This document shows positions 54,821 through 62,461 of a stretch of 64,000 nt of DNA, in pieces (the first letter of the stretch is position 1; each line of letters opens with the position of its first letter). The DNA lies in assembly GCF_003945345.1 (NCBI RefSeq), contig NZ_AP019308.1, forward strand, positions 186,001 through 250,000, in the 5' to 3' direction. The notes beneath the pieces are model-generated. The model was given only the letters and a program-made list of their open reading frames with translations, searched no databases and had not been told where the DNA came from. Both the position numbers and the translations under genes were made by a program. Origin of the DNA: Paenibacillus baekrokdamisoli. Lineage in GTDB: Bacteria; Bacillota; Bacilli; Paenibacillales; Paenibacillaceae.

Positions 54821-55867
54821 ATGTCCGTTATGACCGTAACGGGAAAAGTCCGATCAGATAGTCTGGGATTGGTATTGCCCCATGAGCACGCCTTTATAGA
54901 TTTGAGAAGCCTTGTGCCTAGTAGTAGTGAAATTTCACGCAAGAAAATGTCCCAAGAGCAAGTGGCCCTCACGAATATCGGCAAATTAATGCGTAATCCC
55001 TATGCCGTTCTGGACAATGCAGTTATTGATGATGAAACGGTTGTAAGGGATGAGCTGCTGAAGTTTAAAAAAGCCGGAGGTAAGACATTTGTTGATCTGA
55101 CGCTGCGTGACATTGGTAGGGATCCCGCTTTACTAGCTGGGTTATCAAGAGAATTGGATATTAATATCGTAGCAGGCTGCGGATATTATATTAACAAATC
55201 TCATCCAAGCGATATGGATAACAAAACAGTTGATAGTATTGCCGAAGAAATCTTCAATGAGATCCGATACGGGATGGATGGAACGGATATTAAAGCAGGT
55301 GTCATTGGCGAGATTGGAACAAGTGAGATCATTTATCCAAATGAAAAAAAGACCCTGATTGCATCGGCTATCGTTCAAAAGGAAACCGGTCTTGGGCTGC
55401 ATGTGCATACGGATCTGTATGCCACGAATGGCTACGAGGTAGTGAACATTCTTACTGAGCACGGTGCTACGGCTGACAAAATATGCATTAATCACGTTGA
55501 CGTTGATATTAAGATGGATTATTTGAAGGATCTTCTCAACTTGGGAGTCTACGTGGAGTTTGATAACTTCGGCAAGGAGTTCTATGCCGACAAAAGGGAC
55601 AGAAGCGTACTGAGAGGACCTTTTGCTAGAGATATCGAGAGAGTAAGAGCCATCAAGAAGCTCATTGATTGGGGTTTTCTTTCGAAAATATTAATATCCA
55701 ACGACGTTTGCCTGAAAACCTGTCTTCACAATTACGGAGGTTGGGGTTATGACCATGTCATTACGAACATCATTCCTATGATGGAGGACGAAGGGATAAC
55801 AACCGAACAGATCAAAACCTTAATGTGCAGCAACCCTGCGGAATTTTTAGATGATGGGAAAGATTGA
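54821..55867 (+). CDS. Phosphotriesterase-family metal hydrolase
   Basis: Cytoplasmic amidohydrolase-superfamily enzyme of 348 aa. ATG 54821 follows GGAGG by 7-8 nt. Metal ligands visible: His21 and His23 (LPHEHAF), a Glu in GVIGEIGTSE where phosphotriesterase has carboxylated Lys, His in GLGLHVHTD and ICINHVDVD, and Asp in LISNDVCLK. Members hydrolyse lactones and phosphate or carboxylic esters. In this operon a sugar lactone or ester is a reasonable guess. Confidence 0.9.
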   Translation: MSVMTVTGKVRSDSLGLVLPHEHAFIDLRSLVPSSSEISRKKMSQEQVALTNIGKLMRNPYAVLDNAVIDDETVVRDELLKFKKAGGKTFVDLTLRDIGRDPALLAGLSRELDINIVAGCGYYINKSHPSDMDNKTVDSIAEEIFNEIRYGMDGTDIKAGVIGEIGTSEIIYPNEKKTLIASAIVQKETGLGLHVHTDLYATNGYEVVNILTEHGATADKICINHVDVDIKMDYLKDLLNLGVYVEFDNFGKEFYADKRDRSVLRGPFARDIERVRAIKKLIDWGFLSKILISNDVCLKTCLHNYGGWGYDHVITNIIPMMEDEGITTEQIKTLMCSNPAEFLDDGKD

Positions 55868-55897
55868 TGGAAAAGATTGATTGATAAGAGGTGTTTC

Positions 55898-56683
55898 ATG
55901 AAAATTATCGATTGCAGCTGTGCCATCGGATACAAGACGGTCAATTATGAAGTTGTTAACCATGAGAATCTCCTGGTGAGAGAAAAGGTGAAACAGGCGC
56001 GTAACGCCGAGGAATTGCTCAGCGAGCTTGATTTCTGTGGGATTGACAGCGCGGTAGTCAGCCACAACACAATGGCGGATGTTGATCCGGATTATGGGAA
56101 CCGGGCAGTTCTTGCCGAGACGGTCAAAGCACCAGATCGACTGCTCCCGACATGGACCATTTTGCCTCCGATAACCGAAAACCAATATGCACCCGAGCAT
56201 TTATTTCCTGCGATGAAGGATAACGGTGTGAAACTGCTCAGAGCGTACCCCGAACGTAATCGGTATTTGCTTAACTCAGTTGTGATGGATGAATTATTAG
56301 GCGAGATTGCCGCAGCAGGAATTCCGCTGTATCTATCTCCAAGCGAAGGCTGGCAGGGCATTTATAGCGTTCTGCAGGAATATCCGAACTTGACGGTAAT
56401 TCTCCATAATTACGGCTTATGGAGCCATTCCCGGCTTACCTTTCCCTTATTTCAGCGCTACAAAAATTTCTATATGGAGACTGGGGATATGCAGGCTGCC
56501 GGGGAGATCAAGGAAATCTGCAGCAAATTCGGCTCAGAGCGTCTGCTCTTCGGTTCCGATTTCCCCAGTAACGCGATCGGTGGACCGCTGGCCACTTTGC
56601 TCGGTTCAGGCATAACTAGAGCGCATATCGAGAACATCGCGCATTTAAATTTGGAGCGAATGCTGGGCGAGGTGAAGCTATGA
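55898..56683 (+). CDS. Amidohydrolase-like protein without the HxH motif
   Basis: TIM-barrel protein of 261 aa of the amidohydrolase-2 type. ATG 55898 has AAGAGGTG upstream. Barrel landmarks: NGVKLLRAYPERN, LYLSPSEGWQG, LTVILHNYGLW and the final Asp strand ERLLFGSDFPSNAIGG. The first strand, which should read DxHxH, is DCSCAIG, so two metal-binding His are replaced by Cys and Ala or so. Either a Cys-based metal site or a non-catalytic partner. It overlaps the next amidohydrolase by 4 bp. Confidence 0.85.
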   Translation: MKIIDCSCAIGYKTVNYEVVNHENLLVREKVKQARNAEELLSELDFCGIDSAVVSHNTMADVDPDYGNRAVLAETVKAPDRLLPTWTILPPITENQYAPEHLFPAMKDNGVKLLRAYPERNRYLLNSVVMDELLGEIAAAGIPLYLSPSEGWQGIYSVLQEYPNLTVILHNYGLWSHSRLTFPLFQRYKNFYMETGDMQAAGEIKEICSKFGSERLLFGSDFPSNAIGGPLATLLGSGITRAHIENIAHLNLERMLGEVKL

Positions 56684-57531
56684 GCATACGGACAATGACG
56701 AATAAGTCGCAGCTGGCCATGGAGTTTGTGGAGACTGGACGGTTGTCGAGTGTATCTATGATAGACATGCATACGCATATGGGGGCTTTCTATGGCACCT
56801 ATCTGCCCGAAGCTAAACTAGAGACGATGGTACAGACCATGCAGCGGGAAAATATAGAGTGGATTATCTCGGCTCCGCATAGCGCGCTATTCGATCCGAT
56901 TGGCGGAAATTCGGAAATCCGTGCTGCGATGAAACAATACCCGGATAAAATCTATGGTTACTATGTTGTGAATCCTCACTACGATCACGACCTGGAACAG
57001 GATCTGGCTGAGTTCGACAGCGTGGATGGTTACGTTGGATTCAAGTTTCTTCCCGATTATCACAAGTACCCGCTTACCGGCGAGAAGTTCCGTAGAATCT
57101 ATGAATTTGCCAATGAACGCGGATTGCTTCTACTCTCTCATACGTGGGGCCACAGTGCTTACAATCCGCCTCAGATGATCGCGGAATTGGCACGCCAATA
57201 TGAGAATATTAATTTCCTGCTCGGACATTCCGCGCCGGGAGAAACCGATTATGCCATCGAGCTTGCTAAGAAGCAGCCTAATGTATATTTGGAATTATGC
57301 GATACCGGACGTCTGAGTGGGATGGTACAGAAGATGGTGCGTGAAGCCACCTCAGAGAAAGTATTGTTCGGGACGGACTTCCCTTGGTATGACCCGAATT
57401 ACATGCTTGGAAGCGTTCTGTTCTCTGGCATCGGAGACGAGGACATTCGGAATATCATCCACAATAACGCAGTTCGTTTATTGGGAGACAGCTTGAAATA
57501 TAAAACCTTGGAAGGAAATGGAACTCAATGA
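56680..57531 (+). CDS. Amidohydrolase (PF04909-type)
   Basis: TIM-barrel metal hydrolase of 283 aa with intact metal site: MIDMHTHMGAF (HxH) on strand 1, LLSHTWGHSAYNPP, NFLLGHSAPGE and VLFGTDFPWYDPN with the catalytic Asp. Such enzymes hydrolyse C-N or C-O bonds or decarboxylate. It is linked by 4-bp overlaps both to the HxH-less paralogue upstream and to the isomerase-like gene downstream, so the two may act as a pair. Confidence 0.9.
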   Translation: MSIRTMTNKSQLAMEFVETGRLSSVSMIDMHTHMGAFYGTYLPEAKLETMVQTMQRENIEWIISAPHSALFDPIGGNSEIRAAMKQYPDKIYGYYVVNPHYDHDLEQDLAEFDSVDGYVGFKFLPDYHKYPLTGEKFRRIYEFANERGLLLLSHTWGHSAYNPPQMIAELARQYENINFLLGHSAPGETDYAIELAKKQPNVYLELCDTGRLSGMVQKMVREATSEKVLFGTDFPWYDPNYMLGSVLFSGIGDEDIRNIIHNNAVRLLGDSLKYKTLEGNGTQ

Positions 57532-59012
57532 CAGAACTGATAGAATCCTTCGAAACGGCGAAGGGCAATGTTTTTGGAGATTTGCTGACAACTAGAGTGA
57601 AGGACAAACCATTAAAGGTCGGATTGATCACATTAGGATTTTTCGAATATTGGCGGATGTTTCCGGATACCTTGAAGGCCAATGTTACGGCGGATATGAC
57701 TTGCATCTACGATCATCTACGTCAGTATCTGAATCAGGACGAGGTCATCTGGTCAGGGATTATCGATACGCTTGACGCCGCGGAGGCAGCGGGTCAAGAG
57801 CTGGCTAGCCAGCGGGTTGACCTCATCGTATATGTCGCTGGAACGTATTGTCCCGATTATATGGCGATCCAAGCATTGGAGCATGTACGTCATGTTCCGG
57901 TCATTTTATTCAATACACAGCATAATAACAAGATCAACCTTGGCACAAATTATGAGAATATTCTGAGAAATAGCGCTTTAATTGCTAATCTGCAGTTGGC
58001 CGCAACGTTTAAGAAAATGGGCTGGTACCGCGATCTGAAGGTTGTCGTAGGATCGATCCAGGATATTGCCGCTTATGAAGAGATGACCAAATATATCCGT
58101 GCATACAAAGCTTATATAAGTCTCAAGAGCACCAACATCGGCGTTATCGGCCATGTATTCAGAGGTATGTACGACTTCGAATACGATAAGACGATGATCA
58201 AAGGCACGCTGGGACCGAATATTATCTCGATTCAGGTGGATCACTTGCTCGATCAGTTCGGCAAGGCAACAGAGGAAGAAATCGAAGCGATCGTTGAGCA
58301 GACGACAAACAGGTTTAATATTGTCGGGTTAAATGAGGATGACATTTATAAATCCTCCCGGTTTTATGTTGCTCTTCGAAACACGCTGGAGAGGTTCAGG
58401 CTGGACGCACTTACGCTGCTTGGCCAGCACTACGTCGAACAGAAGACGGGAACGACCTCATACTTGGCCAACACGATGATGCATGAAGAAGGCAAATACG
58501 TCGTAAATACGGAAGGGGACGTACATGGCCTGATCATTATGACGCTGATGAATATGCTCAGCGGCCAGGTTCCCGCTTATGCCGAATGGGGCGAATATGA
58601 CGAGGAGCTTAATGCCTTGCTTATGGTTCACCATGGCTATGCAGATACAGATTATGCGACAGACAAGAGTACGGTTAAGGTCAACCGTTCGCCTGAGCAG
58701 TGGGGATTGCAGGGAGCGGGGTTCGGATTCGAATATACGCTGAAGCCGGGAGAAGTGACGATCAGCCATCTGATCATCGACGCCGAAGGCTACAAGATGC
58801 TCATTGTGAAGGGCGAAGCACTTCACATCCCGCAAAATATTCCCTGTGAAGAGATTACGGCCGTTGTGAAGTTCCATACACCAATCAAGCAATTTCTTGC
58901 TGCGCTAATCAAAGAGGGATTCGCACATCACTGCATCATCGGCTATGGGGATCTGACGGAAGAGCTGTCGAACGTCGCTGATTTTATGGGAATTCGGAAA
59001 GTTATTTATTAA
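57528..59012 (+). CDS. L-fucose/L-arabinose isomerase-like protein
   Basis: Cytoplasmic protein of 494 aa of the fucose/arabinose isomerase superfamily. The N-terminal Rossmann-like half reads KVGLITLGFFEYWRMFP and VDLIVYVAGTYCPDYMAIQ. The C-terminal active-site half has VVNTEGDVHGLIIMTLMNML, the ExD metal pair that binds Mn in FucI/AraA, and GFGFEYTLKPGEVTISHL. Expected reaction: aldose-ketose isomerisation of a deoxy- or pentose sugar. Coupled by a 4-bp overlap to the amidohydrolase. Confidence 0.88.
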   Translation: MTELIESFETAKGNVFGDLLTTRVKDKPLKVGLITLGFFEYWRMFPDTLKANVTADMTCIYDHLRQYLNQDEVIWSGIIDTLDAAEAAGQELASQRVDLIVYVAGTYCPDYMAIQALEHVRHVPVILFNTQHNNKINLGTNYENILRNSALIANLQLAATFKKMGWYRDLKVVVGSIQDIAAYEEMTKYIRAYKAYISLKSTNIGVIGHVFRGMYDFEYDKTMIKGTLGPNIISIQVDHLLDQFGKATEEEIEAIVEQTTNRFNIVGLNEDDIYKSSRFYVALRNTLERFRLDALTLLGQHYVEQKTGTTSYLANTMMHEEGKYVVNTEGDVHGLIIMTLMNMLSGQVPAYAEWGEYDEELNALLMVHHGYADTDYATDKSTVKVNRSPEQWGLQGAGFGFEYTLKPGEVTISHLIIDAEGYKMLIVKGEALHIPQNIPCEEITAVVKFHTPIKQFLAALIKEGFAHHCIIGYGDLTEELSNVADFMGIRKVIY

Positions 59013-59034
59013 AAGAGTGGGGAGAGATGCATTC

Positions 59035-60231
59035 ATGGTCAAAATTCCGAAAGAAGAATTTGCGGCAAGAGTTGAAAAGTTAAAAGTGTTAATGAGAGAA
59101 AAAGAAATGCAAGCTTGTTTGATCTACGGTGATGAGTATAGGAAGGAAAACCTGCGTTATATGAGCAACTACTGGCCATTGTTCGAAAGGGGAGCTGTCA
59201 TGGTTCCTCTGACAGGTGAGCCTTTTGTCATTGCCGCACCGGAAGGTGAAATGTTTTGCCGCGAAATGAGCGCATGGCCGGATATCCGGCTTCTTCCGGA
59301 ATTTGCTTGCGTGACGGTACCGGATAAGATCGAATATCCCCAAGCGCACTATACAAGCTTGACTGAGATCTGCCAGGGGATACAAGGAAACGAACCCTTG
59401 CTAAGGTTAGGTATCGTTGGCATTGATGCGATGCCGGAACCCTTAATGAAGGTAATCGAAGACAGCTTCGCGGGTATCGAAGTCGTCGATGCAGGTGATT
59501 TACTATTCAAGCTAAGAATGACCAAGACAGCTAATGAAGTCGCCTGTTTGCAAGAAGCGGCAAGGATTGCTGATGCGGGCTATAAGCTGATGATTGAACA
59601 GGTGAAGCCAGGCATGACTGAGCTTGAGCTGGCCTCGCTGGCTTATGGGGAATGCACCAAGCAAGGTGCGGAGAATATTCCGTTCTGTCTTTTAACAAGC
59701 GGTGAACGGGTGAATACGATCATCGGAAGAGCATCAGGAAAAGTGATCGAGGAAGGCGATATGATTATGGCTGCTATTGCGATACAGGTCGAGGGATATG
59801 TAGCCACCATGAATTTTCCTTTCGTCGCAGGCCGGATGAGTGAGGAACAGAAGGCATTTATCGATATTCTTGTCGAAGCCGAGGATGCTGCGTTAAACAG
59901 AATAAAAGCGGGAGCTAAGCAGAACGAAGTGGTACGCGCGGTAAAAGCGTACTTCAAAGATAAGAACGTCACCGAATATGATCTTTATCCGCCATTACAT
60001 GGCTGTGGGTTGGCGGAAGCGGAATCGCCTTACCCCGATGAGAACTCCGAAGCGAGATTCGTAGCGGGAATGACGGTAAATACGGACGTAAGTCTCTTCG
60101 GACATCCTCATGGTTCAAATCGGATCGAAGAAAGTCTGCTTGTAACCGAAACCGGATACGAATCGATGTCGAAGCTGGTCAGGCATTTAAGTAAGACTTG
60201 GAAAGAAACAGCGACGATTTCGGTCAATTAA
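59035..60231 (+). CDS. M24 'pita-bread' hydrolase, creatinase-like (metal ligands lost)
   Basis: Protein of 398 aa. ATG 59035 has GGGGAGA about 9 nt upstream. An N-terminal creatinase/prolidase domain (about 10-145) precedes the pita-bread fold. In aminopeptidases the metal Asp pair lies in GDLVLID.G...Y.SD; here the segment reads GDMIMAAIAIQVEGYVATM with no Asp at those places. The catalytic-type His is kept (PPLHGCGLAE), a Glu remains in RIEESLLVTETG, and the other is Asp (VNTDVSLF). This pattern fits metal-free creatinase-type C-N hydrolases better than peptidases. Confidence 0.87.
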   Translation: MVKIPKEEFAARVEKLKVLMREKEMQACLIYGDEYRKENLRYMSNYWPLFERGAVMVPLTGEPFVIAAPEGEMFCREMSAWPDIRLLPEFACVTVPDKIEYPQAHYTSLTEICQGIQGNEPLLRLGIVGIDAMPEPLMKVIEDSFAGIEVVDAGDLLFKLRMTKTANEVACLQEAARIADAGYKLMIEQVKPGMTELELASLAYGECTKQGAENIPFCLLTSGERVNTIIGRASGKVIEEGDMIMAAIAIQVEGYVATMNFPFVAGRMSEEQKAFIDILVEAEDAALNRIKAGAKQNEVVRAVKAYFKDKNVTEYDLYPPLHGCGLAEAESPYPDENSEARFVAGMTVNTDVSLFGHPHGSNRIEESLLVTETGYESMSKLVRHLSKTWKETATISVN

Positions 60232-60243
60232 GGAGGACTAGAT

Positions 60244-60621
60244 GTGAGCAAAGAAGGCGCTAAAAACTGGTATATCGTCGATGGTTATTTACCTTATAAG
60301 GGAAAAGTAGAAGGTGAAATTTTCGAAGGTCATGAAGCGGTTATGATCCTTAATTGTAATGAAGAGGATGCGGAGATCTTCATGGATATTTATTATGAAG
60401 ACCGGGATCCGGACGAAAATATCAAAATTACTGCGGAGGCCAAACGAGTCAAATGCATTCGGATGGATCATCCGCATGAAATTGGCGGCATTGAACTGGA
60501 TAGGCAGCTTCAGTATTCGTTGCGTTTCAGAAGTACGATTGAAGTCATTATCCAGTATGGCAGGATGGATATCGCTCAATCCAATCTGGCTTATATCGGG
60601 ATGATGGGATACTCAGAATAA
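60244..60621 (+). CDS. ASRT (sensory rhodopsin transducer) family small-molecule-binding protein
   Basis: Cytoplasmic beta-sandwich protein of 125 aa. GTG start with AAGGAGG 7 nt before it. Family pattern: NWYIVDGYLP, then EGHEAVMILN, MDIYYEDRDPDENI, AKRVKCIRMD and EVIIQYGRMDIAQSNLAYIGMMGYS. The name comes from the Anabaena rhodopsin transducer, but no rhodopsin is here. Relatives in carbohydrate operons are thought to bind sugars or other small molecules. Here it may be a substrate carrier, sensor or a non-canonical lyase; not decidable from sequence. Confidence 0.85.
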   Translation: MSKEGAKNWYIVDGYLPYKGKVEGEIFEGHEAVMILNCNEEDAEIFMDIYYEDRDPDENIKITAEAKRVKCIRMDHPHEIGGIELDRQLQYSLRFRSTIEVIIQYGRMDIAQSNLAYIGMMGYSE

Positions 60622-60634
60622 GGGACTGAACAAG

Positions 60635-61534
60635 ATGAATATGAAGAAGACAAGACGCGAGCTTCCTTTGCATCTGATGCTTATACCCGGGATAATCATC
60701 CTTCTAATCTATTGCTACTATCCAATGATAGGTTTTGTTGTTGCCTTTCAGAAATTTATTCCCATTAATGGATTGTTCGGCTCGAAATGGATCGGTCTCG
60801 GTAATTTCCGTTACTTGCTGCAAATGCCGGATATTTGGCAGGTACTTGGCAACACCGTGTTTATCGCCACAATGAAGATCGTTCTTGGCCTAGTGGTCCC
60901 TATCCTAGTTGCTGTGCTGCTAAATGAATTGAAGCACATGCTTATTAAACGGGGCGTTCAGACGCTCATTTACTTACCGCACTTTTTATCTTGGGTTATT
61001 CTCGGCGGTGTGCTTGTCGATATTCTTTCTCCTTCGGAAGGGATTATTAACCAGCTCCTGAATGCCTTAGGTATGGATTCCGTTTTCTTCTTGGGCAGCA
61101 ACAAATGGTTTCCAGCCGTGCTCATTTTCTCTGACGTCTGGAAGGAATTCGGATTTAGCACGATTGTATTTCTAGCCGCTATTACGGGCATTAATCCTTC
61201 TTTATACGAAGCAGCTATCGTGGATGGAGCTAACCATACGAAACAGATTTGGCATATTACGTTACCGGGCATGGTGCCGATTATCGTTCTGATGGCTACA
61301 TTAAGCCTAGGTAACGTTCTGAATGCCGGTTTCGATCAAATATTTAACTTGTATAGCCCGAGCGTCTATCAAAGCGGAGATATTCTAGACACGTTAATAT
61401 ACCGTATTGGTTTGCTGGATGCGCAATTCGGCGTCGCGACGGCGATCGGATTATTTAAATCATTGGTTTCATTCGTGCTCATAACCATTTCTTATATCAT
61501 GGCCTATCGATTAGTCAACTATCGCATTTTTTAA
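60635..61534 (+). CDS. Sugar ABC transporter permease, LplB type
   Basis: Inner-membrane permease of 299 aa with about six helices, beginning LMLIPGIIILLIYCYYPMIG. EAA loop: LYEAAIVDGANHTKQIWHITLPG. The family C-terminus SYIMAYRLVNYRIF is present. Its TAA stop overlaps the frame of the YtcP-type partner by 1 bp. Works with the lipoprotein at 53032. Confidence 0.95.
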   Translation: MNMKKTRRELPLHLMLIPGIIILLIYCYYPMIGFVVAFQKFIPINGLFGSKWIGLGNFRYLLQMPDIWQVLGNTVFIATMKIVLGLVVPILVAVLLNELKHMLIKRGVQTLIYLPHFLSWVILGGVLVDILSPSEGIINQLLNALGMDSVFFLGSNKWFPAVLIFSDVWKEFGFSTIVFLAAITGINPSLYEAAIVDGANHTKQIWHITLPGMVPIIVLMATLSLGNVLNAGFDQIFNLYSPSVYQSGDILDTLIYRIGLLDAQFGVATAIGLFKSLVSFVLITISYIMAYRLVNYRIF

Positions 61535-61551
61535 TGAGAGGAATGTTTCGA

Positions 61552-62436
61552 ATGCAGCATCGGGTGTCCTTAAGCCGAAAAGTTTTCGTTGTGGGCAACT
61601 ACATTTTTCTCGTTGCGCTTTCCCTGCTTTGCCTGCTTCCACTGATTCAAGTGCTGTCTATCTCCTTTAGCTCCAGCGCTGCCGCATCAGCCGGCTTGGT
61701 CAAACTGCTTCCTGTCGATATTACCTTCTCTTCTTATAAGTACATTTTGCAAAAGCAGGAATTCATAAGTTCGTTCGGTATATCGTTCGAGCGGCTTGTC
61801 CTTGGTTTTGTAATGAATATGGGAATATCGCTTCTATGTGCATATCCGCTCTCCAAGGAACGTAAGGATTTAAGGCTTCGCAGTTATTATGCCTGGTTTT
61901 TTGTATTCACCCTCCTGTTTAGCGGAGGGCTCATTCCTACGTACATCGTTGTCAGTATGACGGGTCTAATTGATACGATATGGGCGCTTATTATTCCGAG
62001 CGCGGTTTCTGTATTTAATGTCATTCTGCTGCTGAATTTTTTCCGAGGATTACCTAAGGAGATTGAAGAGTCGGCCTTTATGGATGGAGCGGGACATTGG
62101 CTTGTTTTATGGAAGATGTACGTGCCCATGTCATTGCCGGTTCTTGCAACCGTATCCTTGTTTACGATGGTCTATCATTGGAACGCTTGGTTTGATGGGT
62201 TGATCTATATGAATTTCCCGAAAAACTACCCTTTATCTACTTATTTGCAGTTACTGGTTATTAATAGCAATCCAATGAAAATGGATCCGAAAAATTTAGC
62301 CGGTCTTATTGAAATTTCCGAGCGAACGACCCGGGCGGCACAAATCTTTATGGGAGCGCTGCCGATTCTTATCGTCTATCCCTTCCTGCAAAAGTTTTTC
62401 GTGAAAGGGATTGTACTCGGAAGCGTTAAAGGATGA
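61552..62436 (+). CDS. Sugar ABC transporter permease, YtcP type
   Basis: Inner-membrane permease of 294 aa. ATG 61552 has GAGAGGA 9 nt before it; an ATG at 61534 overlaps the previous stop but has no ribosome site. Landmarks: FSGGLIPTYIVVSMTGLIDT, EAA loop EESAFMDGAGHWLVLWKMY, C-terminus VKGIVLGSVKG. The same region of the truncated permease at 1-534 is clearly homologous, so two related importers bracket the window. Confidence 0.95.
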   Translation: MQHRVSLSRKVFVVGNYIFLVALSLLCLLPLIQVLSISFSSSAAASAGLVKLLPVDITFSSYKYILQKQEFISSFGISFERLVLGFVMNMGISLLCAYPLSKERKDLRLRSYYAWFFVFTLLFSGGLIPTYIVVSMTGLIDTIWALIIPSAVSVFNVILLLNFFRGLPKEIEESAFMDGAGHWLVLWKMYVPMSLPVLATVSLFTMVYHWNAWFDGLIYMNFPKNYPLSTYLQLLVINSNPMKMDPKNLAGLIEISERTTRAAQIFMGALPILIVYPFLQKFFVKGIVLGSVKG

Positions 62437-62461
62437 CTTTTTTCAAAATGGGGGATGTAGG

